Shown here: piece after piece, positions 34,259 to 46,175 of the stretch
Numbering within the stretch: position 1 is the stretch's first letter
Layout of the letters: every line of letters begins with the position of its first letter
NCBI GenBank assembly: GCA_958299035.1
Contig: CATQJL010000305.1
Coordinates: 65,305,618-65,369,617 of the forward strand
Direction of reading: 5' to 3'
From: Cylicocyclus nassatus
Taxonomy: Eukaryota > Nematoda > Chromadorea > Rhabditida > Strongylidae
DNA length: 64,000 nt
The notes under the pieces: generated by a model
Database searches by the model: none
What the model was told of the DNA's origin: nothing
What the model saw: only the letters and a program-made list of their open reading frames with translations
Made by a program: the position numbers and the translations under genes

Positions 34259-35090
34259 TTAAGTTGTCCGGAAATTAATGTCCGTTTTGAATTTTAACCG
34301 CAATAAGTCATACAGTTTTCATTCTTGAATTGCTTTCAAGGCACCATTTGATAGAGCAAAGCAAGCTCTACATGATGGCTATCTTGCTTTAACAACAGCT
34401 CTGATCTACCTGAGTTTCGAGCCAAAAACTAAAAAGATCCAACTACCCGAAGAAACGAGAAAAATCATGACTCAGTTCATAAGAATCCTGCAAAAATTTT
34501 AACTTGCTCACGTAAACACTATCCACATAAGACATGTATGTACGCTATTGCCGTATTTCTTCCTCTGTTAGAAATCGAAAAAACGAAAATGTTCATGCTT
34601 TTGCCAAAGTGATGCTGTGTCGTCCCCACATAAGTAGATGTGTACTACAAATCTGTAGAAGTACAAACTTGAATTTTCAGCTCTCTACAAGCTTTAGTTC
34701 TCGAGAAATATCGAAAATAGCTTTCATTAGTCAGGTGGTCCAAACTAAAATTCAAATTTCTCGAGAACTAAAGCTTGTAAAAAGCTGAAAATCCACGTTT
34801 TTACTTCCACAGATTTGTAGTATACATCTACTTATGTGGGGATGACACAGCATCACTTTTGCAAAAGTATGAAAATTTTCGTTTTTTCGATTTCAAATAT
34901 AGGAAAAAATACGGCAATAGCTTGCATATATGTCTTAGGTGGATAGTGTTTACGTGTGCAAGTTAGAATTTTTGTGGAATTCTTACGAACTGAGTTATGA
35001 TTTTTCTTGATTTTTCGGGCAGTTGAATCTTTTTAGTTTTTGGCTCGAAACTCGAAGTGGATCAGAGCTGTTGCCCGAATCGCGTGAGGT
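34259..35090. mobile_element. Mariner-type MITE lacking its right terminus
   Basis: Left end TTAAGTTGTCCGGAAATTAA preceded by TA. Inverted arms are clear inside: 34380-34510 pairs with 34960-35080, and 34610-34700 pairs with 34770-34870 (GTAGATGTGTACTACAAATC and its complement). The outer ~120 bp of the right arm is missing, so the copy is truncated. A diverged relative of the inner arm recurs near 46.2-46.6 kb. Confidence 0.75.
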
Positions 35091-36002
35091 ATGCCTTAAG
35101 CCTAATATACACAGATATATACTGTGCAATAATTCTACTTCAGAAGTCCTTGGAATCTACAGGAATTGCACTAACTACAATAAAAAAAGGGTATTAGAAC
35201 TAGCTAGAACCTCTAAAACAAATGGATTGATATCATATTTTTATGTGTAGACTCTATCATATGCTTCTGATAGACCATTCATGATGTTTAGTTATTACAG
35301 AATTCCTAGTACCGTACTTTTGCCATTTTTAAATGACCTCCATGATACGTGGGCTGACGCTAGCGCGCTCTGAGGTCACGGCGGGAGTACTTTATTTTGA
35401 AAATGAGGTTGCTATTTGTTCGGATAACACTTGCATTTTCTTTGTCGCGTACGTATATATTTGCGCAAATTGCACTTTTTCACTCGTTTTCACTATATTC
35501 TACCTTTTCGAAGCTCAGAGCTTACCTATGATTTTGAATTTTGCTAATTTTGAAGCTCCTTGGGGATTACTGACGAGGGATACCAAGGAACTTGCACCGG
35601 TATAGTTCTACATCCCAAAACCGGATCGTGTATAAAACATACCAAAAACTTTGATCCTGTGTTCATATTTAGTTTTTATCACTTTTATCAAATGCTTTTT
35701 TATTACTAAAACAAATCTGTCGTAAGGGACACACACATGAAAACAACACATAAATCAAACAGCATAAGCGCACAGGACTTTTCATCTACATAAGAGAGAC
35801 ACATGCCCACATGGACGCAAACACAAACATACACTATGCATATATATTCACAGCACGTCCCTAGACACAAGAGGAAACACTATTGACATAGACAACATTG
35901 AAGAAGTGAAGCACAGAGAACAAAAGAAAAGAAGCCCTGGCTAAATGGCTCATCTTTCTGATAGGGCACGGTTGCATGGTATACATGATTTACTTTAAGC
36001 GC
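35091..36002. other. Intergenic, simple-sequence rich
   Basis: No gene recognised. From about 35725 to 35890 the sequence is AC/ACAT-rich and of low complexity. Frames of 75-90 codons at 35023-35605 have no family similarity. Confidence 0.4.
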
Positions 36003-36200
36003 TGACAAGGGAAGGATACTCGGTCGAAATGGCCATTTGGTATGAGCTGTATATTAGGAAACCGTCCTCCGTAAGGCAAACTCAAACCTACTTTCGCTAG
36101 GTGCCGAGCGGTTTTGTGGGGGGAGTTACAAGGCCATTTTCCTCCGGCGCAGCCAGCGCTCCCAGTGATGAGCGAGGCACTAGAAATACTCAGCAGTGTG

Positions 36201-36258
36201 GCAGCGGCGCAGTGGCAACGCAGCGGACTACGAAGCAGATGGTCGAGGGTTCGAGTTC
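36201..36258 (+). other. tRNA-like module, left arm of member 2
   Basis: GGCGCAGTGGC (36206-36216) fits an A box and GGTTCGAGTTC (36248-36258) matches 10 of 11 B-box positions. Between them, ACTACGAAG could be a degenerate anticodon loop with ACG, suggesting an arginine tRNA ancestor. The anticodon stem no longer pairs, so this is a fossil or a promoter module, not a functional tRNA gene. Confidence 0.65.
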
Positions 36259-37042
36259 AGTTGCTATTAGTTTGTTTTGCAGTTCTGTAAAAAGTCTATT
36301 GGGTGACAGCAAACGAGAAATACTGTTTCTAAGCAATGGAAAAAAGCTAGTTACTGCAAAAAAAAAACACTATTTCTGCAATAAGCTATAATCTTCTAAA
36401 ATATGTAAATCTGTGGAGGTTATGATGTCACAACAAGGGATTCAAATTATATATTAACATGTATGGATACAACCACAAAATGCTCAAAGTAGATGAGCTT
36501 CTCGCAGCGCGCACATCAGATAAAATAAAACGATGACAATCAGCAGCTTCACAATTGCCTATCAAAGTCGGTGAAAAACAGTACCGAATAGGAGACTCGA
36601 ATTCGCCGGGGTGGTTGTCAATGTATCCGGCTGCATCCACGGGTATGAAAGCAAATTTTTGAATCGCGGCGAGCAAAATTGTGTGTAATGAGCGATAAGA
36701 CCTTAAGAATGGAATCCCTATGATGCAAGGTAAAGTTCAGATCAAGAGCCAATAAATGCGATGTGAATCGATTGCAATTTTGCAAGTGCGCGCGTTGCGA
36801 AAAGCTCTTCTACTTTGAGCATTTTGTGGTTGTATTCCATACATGTTAATATATCATTTGAATCCCTTGTTGTAACATCATAACCTCCACAGATTTACTT
36901 ATTTTAGAAGATTATAGCTTATTGCAGAAATAGTGGTTTTTTTGCAGTAACTAGCTTTTTTCCATTGCATAGAAACAGTACTTCTCGTTTGCTGTCACCC
37001 AATAGACTTTTTACAGAACTGCAAAACAAAATAGCAGCAACA

Positions 37043-37095
37043 GGACTCGAACCCTCGACCATCTGCTTCCTAGTTCGCTGCGTTGCCACTGCGCC
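37043..37095 (-). other. tRNA-like module, right arm of member 2
   Basis: On the minus strand the A box GGCGCAGTGGC (37085-37095) and a perfect B box GGTTCGAGTCC (37043-37053) are present. It is the inverted partner of 36201-36258, with small differences in the anticodon region (CTAGGAA in place of CTACGAA). Confidence 0.7.
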
Positions 37096-37292
37096 ACTGC
37101 CACACTTTTTCGTATTTCTAGTGCCTCGCTCATCACTGGGTGCGCTGGCTGCGCGGAGGAAAATGGCCTTGTAACTCCCCCACAAAACCGCTCGGCACCT
37201 AGCGAAAGTAGTTTTGAGTTTGCCTTACGGAGGACGATTCCTAATATACAGCTCATTCCAAATGGCCACTTCGACCGAGTATCCTTCCCTTG

Positions 37293-40200
37293 TGAGAAAC
37301 GACTATCTATTTGGTTTTGGCGCTAATGATAACTACCGCCTAGCGCGCCGGGACCCGCATCCGCTGTATTCTTGCTAGCGCGCGCTATCTCGCTGCCAAC
37401 GCGGGTTCGACTAATTATTCACTGTTCACGATGTTTCTTTTATCTTCCTTTATATTTTATGCACTCTAGTTCTACCTCCTCAACATATTTGTTCGTATTT
37501 CAGTTATTTTTCACTGCACTTCTTCACTTCGTTGTTTTCGAAACTGCATTCCCTGTTTCTTTGCCTACTTCACCAAGTACATTGTTGCTTTCAGGTTTGT
37601 CGCACTTTTGAATGATTCTTAAATTGTTTTCGTTCTCAGTCATAAGAAGTTTAATGGGAATGCAAAAACAAGCGCTGCAGCTATCGCCATAGGGTTTCGC
37701 GTGACTTTCGACACCCCGAAAATCAATTTTGTCGTTTTAGACAAGAAATTTTCAAAATCTACTGCACTGGGCAGCTGAAGCTGATGTGGACATCCCCTCT
37801 AAAACAGCGAACCACAGAATATTTACACAGAGTGGCCGATTCCGTGTGTGTTAAACGTCAGGAGCGGGCACTACAGCAAGTCAAAGACGCCTAGGAGGCG
37901 TAGAGAGCGCAAGTAAAACACTTTGTAAGTTGAAAGTTTAGGTCAACAGTACCACTGTTCGATTCGCGACGATTCAGCGCGTATTTTTGTAAAGTCCTTG
38001 CAGATGACCTCAAAACGGAAGTTCGCAATACTGAGATCACACAACGTTGAAAGACAGGTGATAATTCGAAAAAGTTGTAACCTCCAACTATCCAAATTTT
38101 GCTTGTATCCGCCAGAGTTACAATGGAGAAAAAGGGCTTTTGCCGACCGCTGCGATGAATGGAATAAATGGATATCTCAATTCGTCCGATTTCCGCTAAT
38201 TCCCAGCAGTATGTATGGAAACGAACCAGTGTTCACGACATTGGGAAGAAAGTAAAGGCTCTTGGATTCTTGGCACTCAACCAGATATCTCGATAAACAC
38301 CTCCAAGACTGAATCCCGATTGCCAAGGCCGCCAGGGAAAGGATTGCGGGGTGAAGCATTAGGCGCACCAAAACTCACCTTTATCACACGATGAAGAAAT
38401 ATTTTTGAGCGCTTCTACCTTGGAAGAATCGTACCTTTGACCTTGAAACAAAAGAAGTCAGAAATTAGAAATCTGTATAAGCGCTGCTTGTACCACGTCG
38501 CCGGGGTACACGAATGAACTCAGAAAAAATTAACCGATGCCTACACAACAAAAAACAACCGTTGAAGGATAGCACTATGGGCACACTCGCATAATGCGTA
38601 GAAGGTGTGGGAACGCATTCTAGTGTACTTTAAATGATTCAATGACGCGGAACGATTTGATTTTAGAACTGTGTAGTAAACATTTTGAAGTTTTCTTGAG
38701 TGATACCTGGTTAAAACCTAGGAACGAACTCTCAACTTTCATATTACTGCTTCAAAGTGCGCAGGGATTAGATGTATAATTCGTTTTAAAAATGCGGGAA
38801 TCGCTATTTTGATCCGAAAATTGTAAGTGTGCTTTTCAGTAAGCAAAAGCTAACTCTTATGAAATCTCAATCTGTGAACTTTTTTTACAAGCAAAACAAT
38901 CTCAATGCTATTGATTTGCAAGATGATTGGTCATAACGTCGTAGATTTCATCTATCTAGGAGAAGGGCACTCAGTGATTTCAGTGCCTTCAAAGGGCCCG
39001 CAGCCCTGCTATGTGATTTCAATCTTCGCCACAACGATCTCACTCCAGCCCCTTTGAAAGGAGTGGTTCATTGCAAAATTACAGAAGTAATTATTGATTT
39101 CATTATTAATACCTTAGCTATCAGCGTCCGTACGCTGATATGGCAGCGGATTTCAAGGTCTAAGAACCGATAGCGTTCTCGCAACATCAACAGAATCAAA
39201 TCGATAAAGCCCAAACGGCCATCGCCACCATAAGTGGAGGAAGCAACCCAGTAGCAAGCCAAAAGGAACTTGAAGAGCTGCTCAAGTCGATGAGTACTAC
39301 AACGTCGCAAAAGACGAAAAGAAGACTTTACATAACGCTATTGAAGAAATAGAAAGGGAAACCATTTCTCAGCGAGTTCTGGGAAAAGCCACAGAAGTGA
39401 TTTTTATCTAGAATCCACATGAGCGAAGTCAGAATTGTGAAAAACAGATTAGTGCGGAACTTTCATTGAATAATAGCCAAGAGATGTCCAAAAGCATAGA
39501 GGTGGACGAAATTTGAAGAAAATTCTGTCGCATTTCACGGCGCAAATGCCATCCAGAGTATCATTCGTTATTTGCCTTGCGTCCATCTTCAGCGCTACGC
39601 CTATTTTTGAGATAAGAATTAAGTGCTTTTACCACTAACACTTTAGTGCAAATACGACACGGGTTGTTGATATCGAAACATCCTACCAATTGAAGCCAGT
39701 GATCATCTACAATTAACTTTTCCTTCCAGGTGCCTACGGCGTGGGTTATACTACAAAGCCCTCGCCGCCGTAATTCGCGGGTGCGTCGGTGCGCGTACCG
39801 AGCTGTCTTACGGTATTCCGCACCTGTTTTGCACCATTGCGGGCAAGCCATATTCTCAGACGTTTGTGGTTGCTCGCGCAGTAGACCCGCTCGCAAAACG
39901 AGATACCGCGAAAAAATGAGTACGGCAGATCCGCTTTTGTCGCGACTTTCGGGCTGATCGAGATTTGGACTGCGCTCATTTTTGACGTCGTTTCCGCTCT
40001 CCAGGCTACATTCAGTGCCTTCTTCGCATTTTCTTATTATTGCATCGATAATATGATGCTTTCTTCAATTTGTACCTTTTTTCAAGCTCTTCTACAAACT
40101 TGTGAAGTTACTCCTGTGCTTTTGTAATTTACTGCTGACTTTTCAGCACCAAGCACAAGGACTGAGCAAGTCCACCGCCTTGCCGGGTTTATTGAGTCAA

Positions 40201-41002
40201 GGATCACTGCGCAAGGAACTCGAGAAACTTTTGTTTTTTTCTGATAGTTGTCATCTTTTCCATTCTTTTAGCTTGTATCTTCCTCTCTAAACATTTAGTC
40301 CTCGTAATTTCTAACTGGTGTTTCTTCACCTTGGAGTAAGTAATGCAACAAGCACTCCTTCGCTGCTCGCTTCTTCTCCATTCCTGGAAACTTTTCATGT
40401 TTTTAAAGAAGGAATCGAGTCTAAAAGCGTCGTAGATTGCGCAATCATTCTGGTGATAATGAGGTGATGTTTGTGACAAGAAAGTCGAAAAGAGCTTTCG
40501 TTTTGAGTTTTGTAAGCTTTCAAAAATGAGTGTAATTTTAGTTTCTGGGTCACTACATCATATGGATCAATAACAATTCCGCTCTTATCGCAACTGAGTT
40601 GCAAATTCTATGATTTTTGGGATTCCAAGAAAATGTCAGAAGAAAGGTGCACTGGATTAACATAATCATAGTTTCTTGCTGCAAGCACTACTAACAGTGA
40701 ATTTGCTTTTGCTGGTCCAAAATGCTTTGTTGCTATGCTAACTGTACGGCGGCGAGGACCTTGTAGTTATAATGCAAGTCGTCCTATCGGTTGGGCCAAA
40801 CTGCGCGGCGTACACAGCGTACGTGCGGAATACTAGGCAAATCATAAGTGTGCAGAAGAAAGAACATAGGAGATAGAACTCTACCATGTAGTACACTACC
40901 TGTACCCGCACTAGAATCGGCATGTACGCTGCGTACTGCGGCGTACATGTCGGTAATGATTAATCAAACATCCACGTCATTTCTATTGCATATGGTAACG
41001 TT
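37293..41002. other. Intergenic with degraded coding-like fragments
   Basis: No intact gene. Two pieces look like old coding sequence. One, 37998-38255 (+), is 85 codons with CLYPPELQWRKRAFADRC and EWNKWISQFVRFPLIP, followed by a further open piece near 38410-38515 (RFYLGRIVPLTLKQKKSE). The other, about 39168-39410 (+), has QHQQNQIDKAQTAIATISGG and then, after a frameshift near 39340, AIEEIERETISQRVLG. I do not recognise a family; a decayed retroelement or transposase is possible. A GC-richer stretch lies at 39720-39960. Confidence 0.35.
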
Positions 41003-41004
41003 TA

Positions 41005-41868
41005 AAGGCACCGTCCACCCAAAGCGAGGTTGATGAGATTTCGGTGGCATACTAGTGTGGGCCCCACACTAGGCAAACCCCCAAGTAGCGAGGCAAAATA
41101 CTCCTTCCGAAGCGAGAAATCCGCTCCGGAAGGGACGTAACCGGAGGTGGTCACTCCGCCCACTTTGCAGGTGCACCGTTGGAGAGACTACACGCACAGC
41201 GCAGTACGCTGCCTCGTCGTAGGCGACTAATCGGAGTTTTTCTAGTGTTATTTCGTGTACTTGTATCCTCAACCGTTCGTTTTTTATTCAGTCATGACCA
41301 AATCTACGACAAAGTTGTTTTTTCGATTATAGCCATCATCAGCATCCGGCATAGCTGTTTTTCTTGATATGAACACGATCTTTCGTTATAGGTGACGCTT
41401 GTGCTCAATAAAACGAGATGAACATGCGACGTGAGTTTTTCCGTTGCAATGTACATCAAATTGAAAAACTATTTGTAGTCAAAATAATCGTTGACGCCGT
41501 CTACATGACTAATGGATAATCGCACTAAACTATCACGCATTTCTGTGTGCTAAAACACTTGCTTTCACTGCTTTCTGTGTGAATGTGCTAAATACGCGGA
41601 ACCTGGATCAAGACTGGGGCAAACATTTCCCAATACTCCTAATCGATTGCACAGTTGCCCATAACTAGTTTGCTAATGACGCCCTGCGTATATCAGCGCG
41701 CCTGCAAAGTGGGCGGAGTGACCACCTCCGGTTACGTCCCTTCCGGAGCGGATTTCTCGCTTCGGAAGGAGTATTTTGCGGCGCTACTTGGGGGTTTGCC
41801 TAGTGTGGGGGCCCACACTAGTATGCCACCCAAATCTCATCAACTTCGCTTTGGGTGGACGGTGCCTT
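41005..41868. mobile_element. AAGGCACCGTCC-family MITE with near-identical arms
   Basis: Left end AAGGCACCGTCCACCCAAAG, right end inverted, TA on both sides (41003-41004 and 41869-41870). The arms, about 41005-41175 and 41695-41868, are almost identical (for example GGAGCGGATTTCTCGCTTCG and its complement), so insertion or gene conversion was recent. Each arm contains a small palindrome around CTAGTGTGGG/CCCCACACTAG. No transposase. Confidence 0.9.
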
Positions 41869-41870
41869 TA

Positions 41871-43154
41871 ATCTTATTCTTTCTTCTTCACGCTTATTTG
41901 CCTAGTAGCACTGAATCTCACCAAGGTATATTGTGCAGATGATATCCGTCGTTCAAGGCCATAATACGCTCTTTTAGCGTGTCTTGAAATGGGCAAATGG
42001 ATTATATAATCTTGTGTTTTCTAGCCTCCCCTTCCCAAATCTTCAAAAAGTTAAGTCGTCTTATACCTTGAAAGCGTTTGATTTTAACTACAGGAGAACC
42101 GTTTCTGAAGCACTCGAATATACAACCTATTCGAGGCCCTCAGAACCACAAACTTTGGACTTCTGACCAATCGTACAAGAATTGCTTTCGACCTATTGTC
42201 GTTGGTACTGGCGATTACTTCTCCATACAAAGATAAAGACACTGTTACTATCGAAGTGGTCCAAAACAACTTTACCAAAGAGCTAATCCTGAGACTTTTG
42301 GTTTCTAACCAAGGTCGAGCAAGGTGTGTGGCACAATACCGCCGGATATGACCCCCCCCCTCTCCGCCCGCTGAGTCTCTCAATGGACCATCGCAGTATT
42401 ATCGTTCTACCGTAGGCATAGCATGAGGCCCTACCAAGCGTAATGAGTAGCTTGCTTGTGATTGGCATGTCAAATACCCCCCCCTTTGGACCGAGTTTTT
42501 GTACATTCTGAGGCTTCCAATTGAATTGCGGATGCGTGGTTGCTACGGAAAGGGGAGCACGTGTTTGGAACCGACTGTAGATTTTCCGCTTGCTTTTTTG
42601 AAGGGTTAATGCGTTGTGGAACAACTCCATCAACTTACCTTCCAAGCATTCGTACATTTGGGTTTTACATTCTTGAAACCCGCTGTTCTTTTCTTCACAG
42701 CAGGGATTTCACTCAATATCGTTACTTCTTGAATGTATAGTTTTTTTTTGAAGTTATCTTCATGACAAATATTAACTTACGGCGGTATGCGAAACGCTAC
42801 TACGTATAGGAGTTGTCATCAACAATCTGCAGAAACTTTTGGGTACAGTGTTCAATTAGGATCTTTTTGCAGTGAAAAAAGGAGACGGAAGTTTCTGTCG
42901 CAATGTCGCAAAGTTTTGCTGATGCTCACAGCGATTATTGGGTCATCCTTTAGATCGTCGATCCGAAAGCTCTTGCCGTTTTTCAGGCCACTCCTGAAAC
43001 CGTTTCAAATAAAGACAGGCTGAAGTTTCATGTACCGACTGCAGTCTCTTTCTCTTTCTAATGGCTTTTCCAATATAATAAGCTCAATCGCCCAGATAAT
43101 TCATGAGTTTCCACCATCGTCTTTACTTTGTCCAACTTTGATAGATTTATAAAA
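41871..43154. other. Intergenic, nothing recognised
   Basis: Frames up to 124 codons (42283-42657 minus) overlap frames on the opposite strand and match no family I know. Short C runs at 42351-42362 and 42478-42485 are the only simple-sequence features. Confidence 0.4.
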
Positions 43155-43931
43155 TACAGGGTGTCCCAAAATATGTATACACTGTTTGATCGCTAATTTC
43201 ATTTTTTCCAAAAAGTCTTCTGCCAAACTTCAAGTAACATTTTGTAGAGTTGGCTTCAATTTTCAATTAGATTTAAAGCATGGACCGAGTCATCGATTTC
43301 TTTTCATTACTGTAAGATATCACGGTAAAAACTTTTAGCTTACAGCGTCTATGTGGATTAATCACGCTTCAGAAAAAGTTTCCACCAAATCTGAAAAGTG
43401 GTGTCAGGGTTTTCACGCGCGTTGATTTCATTACTCAATCTTTTACGAGTTTGCAAAGCTTTTCAAAAAATGTAATCACGATTTTAGGAAGCATTGAAAA
43501 ATAGCTGTTGCGGTGTTTCCCTGACATAACTTAACAAGGAAGCGTTGCGGTAAAGTGTAAACTTCATAGTTGGTTTTAGCTGCCTGAATTAGCCCAGCAT
43601 AAAGTTTCCAGGTTGTTTGGTTTGCTTTCCTTGGCGAGATAGGACCTTATAAGCTTACAAACCTTTTTGAAGTTCCCGGCGTAATCTACAGTAATGAAGA
43701 CTGCTCGGTTATTCGCTCCAAACTGTAGATCTAACGAGGGAAGCTACTTAACTTAGCTCGCGCTTTTGGAATAAGACACATACATTTGGAATCAGCTTCG
43801 AACGCTAATGCCAAATATGCTGTTCCCAGCTGCCGCGCATCATTCGCAACGGAGTTATGAAGCCTCCTCCCCTATGACTCGCTCTGCCGGCAAGTCTAGC
43901 GGAAACACGACAATGAATACCAGAGGTCGTG

Positions 43932-43981
43932 TGGTGAAATGGTGTCTAGCTCCCTAAGCTGATGGTCCGGGGTTCGAGTTC
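43932..43981 (+). other. tRNA-like module, left arm of member 3
   Basis: TGGTGAAATGG (43932-43942) resembles an A box and GGTTCGAGTTC (43971-43981) matches 10 of 11 B-box positions. The spacing is 39 nt. The middle differs from members 1 and 2, suggesting a different tRNA source. The acceptor stem is not recognisable. Confidence 0.6.
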
Positions 43982-44264
43982 TATTGCGTGTTCTTCGTTT
44001 TGCAAAGGAGTGCAGAAACCCAAACATGGTTCACAAGTGTTCGATCATGTCTACGTGCATCTGGTGAGTGGGGTAATCATAAATCGAAGATGTTCTGCCC
44101 GAGCCCGCTTAAAAATCATTTGCAATCGAATACGGGGCAGCATTTGAAAAATCCAAAATGTAAAGTTTCTTTGATGAAACTAGTACGCCGCAGTCGGAAT
44201 ACACTGTTAACAAAAGCGTATTCTGAACACTGCTGAAGACTTGCAAAACGAAAAACACACAATG

Positions 44265-44318
44265 GAAATCGAAACCCCGACCATCAGCTTATGGAGCGAG
44301 ACACTTACCATTTCACCA
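44265..44318 (-). other. tRNA-like module, right arm of member 3
   Basis: On the minus strand TGGTGAAATGG (44308-44318) is the A box and GTTTCGATTTC (about 44265-44276) is a weaker B box. It is the inverted partner of 43932-43981, with more decay in the B box. Confidence 0.5.
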
Positions 44319-44627
44319 CACGACTCTCTAGTATTCATTCTCTAGTATTTCCCTAGACTTGCCGGTGGAGCAAGTCATAGGGGAGGAGGCCTCATAACTC
44401 CTTTGCGAATGATGCGCGGCAGCTGGGAACAGCATATGTGGCATCAGCGTTCGAAGCTTATTCCAAATATATGTGTCCTATTCCAAAAGCGCGAGCTAAG
44501 TTAAGTAGCTTCCCTCTTAAGTTGAAGCCGGCTTTGCAAAATGGTGTCCGAGGTAGGCAAAAGACTTGTTGGGAAAAAGAGATATTAACAATCAAACAAT
44601 GTATACATACTTTTGGAACACCTTGTA

Positions 44628-45409
44628 TTTGTCGAGTACTATTGGAAAAGTCTTAATAAATAATAAACAGGGCAAAGCTCTTACAACGCCTGCTCATTTT
44701 TGTATCTCTCCAGTCAACGTCGCAGAATTTTTACGAGTCAATTTTCGAGTGATGAAATTCTGTAGTCTATTCAAACGTTGTAGAACGTCAGTGTGAGCAA
44801 CTCGAGTACTATTCGATGCATCTTTTCCTTCTTGGGACGGATATTTTTCAAATTAGTTTTCTCAAGACCCTAAACTGGCATCTTCGAATGCTTGTGATCG
44901 AAGTATCCTAAAATCGAAAATTGCTCTCCATGTCAAAATATACTTCGCTGTAGTTTGTCCTCTTTGGATTTAAAAAAAAATTCCGCATGTTGAATTGAAG
45001 AACTTGGCACAGAAATATGGGTCTCCTTGGCTTTTATCACTGAACAATTTTTTGTTAAAGACTTTGCTCTCATAAGCACTCCCAGATTCAGTTTCAGTCT
45101 TCAATTCAGCGCTCTAGTTTTGAGTTCTCAATGTCCCATATTCGTCCCATATCCGTTCGCGTAGTTAACCTGTTGAGCGAGAGCTAGCTGACCTAAAAAG
45201 TCTTCTGCAAAGCAGCAATTGATTCTTGTTTTATTAGGCTGTCCCATGATATTCGAAAATCCGCTCGACAATTCCTTAGAGCGAAGCCAAAATCCGAAAT
45301 TTTTTTCTTGCCCGAACTGCTTTTTTGCTTGCTTCATCCAGAATAGTCCCTCGAATTTCCACTTCTTTACATATTACACTTCACATCAATTATTTATGCA
45401 ATGGCTGAA
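44628..45409. other. Intergenic; solo mariner-type terminus at 45234
   Basis: TTAGGCTGTCCCATGATATT at 45234, preceded by TA, looks like the left end of a mariner MITE, but no inverted partner was found nearby. The rest is unremarkable. Confidence 0.35.
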
Positions 45410-46175
45410 TCTTATATATAAAGCTGAATGTCTGTTTGTATGTATGTCTGTATGTTTGTATGTCTGTATGTCTGTATGTATGTACGTATGTTCCGAATAG
45501 AAATTTTTATTTCTGAACAGATCCGAACCAAACTTGCATACAGCATACATACACTTCGGGCCCTGGCGGGTGTCATAGGCTACTTTTCGTCATCGATCGA
45601 TATCGATTTTATCGATTTTTGCAAAATTTGAGCTAGGGGGCTGGGAGTTGGCACAGGGGGTAATCGAGCATGGGGATTCCGAATAGATTAGTTTTCAGAA
45701 TTATCGATTACTTTTATCGATTTTATTGATTTTTTGTAAAGTTTGACCTGCGAGGCTGGGAGTTGGCACAGGGGGGTAAGTGAGCACGGGGATCCCGAAT
45801 ACAATATTAGTCAGAATTATCGATTACTTTTATCGATTTTATCGATTTTTGGCAAAGTTTGAGCTACAGGGCTGGGTGGTGGCACGGGGGGGGGGGAAGG
45901 TAATTGAGCATGCTGATTGCGAATGCAGTATTAGGTTTTGATATTACCTATTACTTTTATCGATTTGATCGATTTTTTCAAAATTTGAGCTGAAGGGCTG
46001 GGAGTGGCACAGGGGGGGGGGGGTAAGTGGGCCTGCTGATTTCGACAACAAAACAAGGAACGGCAAATGAAGTGTAGAAGTGGGCACAGAGAAAGGCTGT
46101 ATTGTACAGGGATAAGGATGAGACCTTCCGTACAGTGTTTTGACGGGGCCGAGCGGAGCCGGGTAAGCAAGCTAT
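45410..46175. mobile_element. Helitron-like element, second copy
   Basis: It starts TCTTATATATAAAGCTGAAT after an A and ends near GGAGCCGGGTAAGCAAGCTA, where CTAT replaces the CTAG of the first copy. A (TGTA/TGTC)n tract follows the start. About four ~120-bp units with ATCGATTTTATCGATTTT, GGGCTGGGAGTTGGCAC and poly-G stretches lie head to tail. Here the units are mostly in one orientation, unlike the inverted arrangement at 17981-18671. Confidence 0.6.

Larger units (their letters stand above)
36006..37292. mobile_element. TNA-target foldback element (member 2), tRNA-like in both arms
   Basis: The terminus CAAGGGAAGGATACTCGGTC is inverted at the right end and flanked by TGA duplications (36003-36005 and 37293-37295). 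The arms run almost unbroken from the ends to about 36500 and 36830 and stay very similar, suggesting recent insertion. Each arm includes a tRNA-like module (36201-36258 on +, 37043-37095 on -). Repeated frames (96 and 88 codons, opposite strands) are mirror images of the same arm and not genes. Confidence 0.88.
43735..44517. mobile_element. TNA-target foldback element (member 3), tRNA-like in both arms
   Basis: Left end CGAGGGAAGCTACTTAACTT, right end inverted AAGTTAAGTAGCTTCCCTCT, flanked by TAA (43732-43734 and 44518-44520). The arms match for about 250 bp, including TTCCAAATATATGTGTC-like and CGCATCATTCGC-like words. A tRNA-like module lies in each arm (43932-43981 on +, 44265-44318 on -). 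Confidence 0.85.
43157..44625. mobile_element. CAGGGTGTCC-family MITE with nested TNA foldback
   Basis: Left end CAGGGTGTCCCAAAATATGT, right end inverted ACATACTTTTGGAACACCTTG, TA on both sides (43155-43156 and 44626-44627). The 43735-44517 element interrupts the right arm. Without it the arms rejoin (ACTGTAGATCTAA then GTTGAAGCC, matching the left arm around 43250-43290). Confidence 0.88.

Noticed and set aside
36201..37100. Functional tRNA genes
   Set aside because: A and B boxes are present, but anticodon and acceptor stems do not close. The modules are parts of transposon arms.
42283..42657. 124-codon minus-strand frame
   Set aside because: No recognisable domain and no splice or start context; opposite-strand frames overlap it.
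45421..45500. CRISPR-like or satellite array
   Set aside because: The short TGTA/TGTC repeat is the simple-sequence start of a Helitron-like element, and no spacer structure exists.
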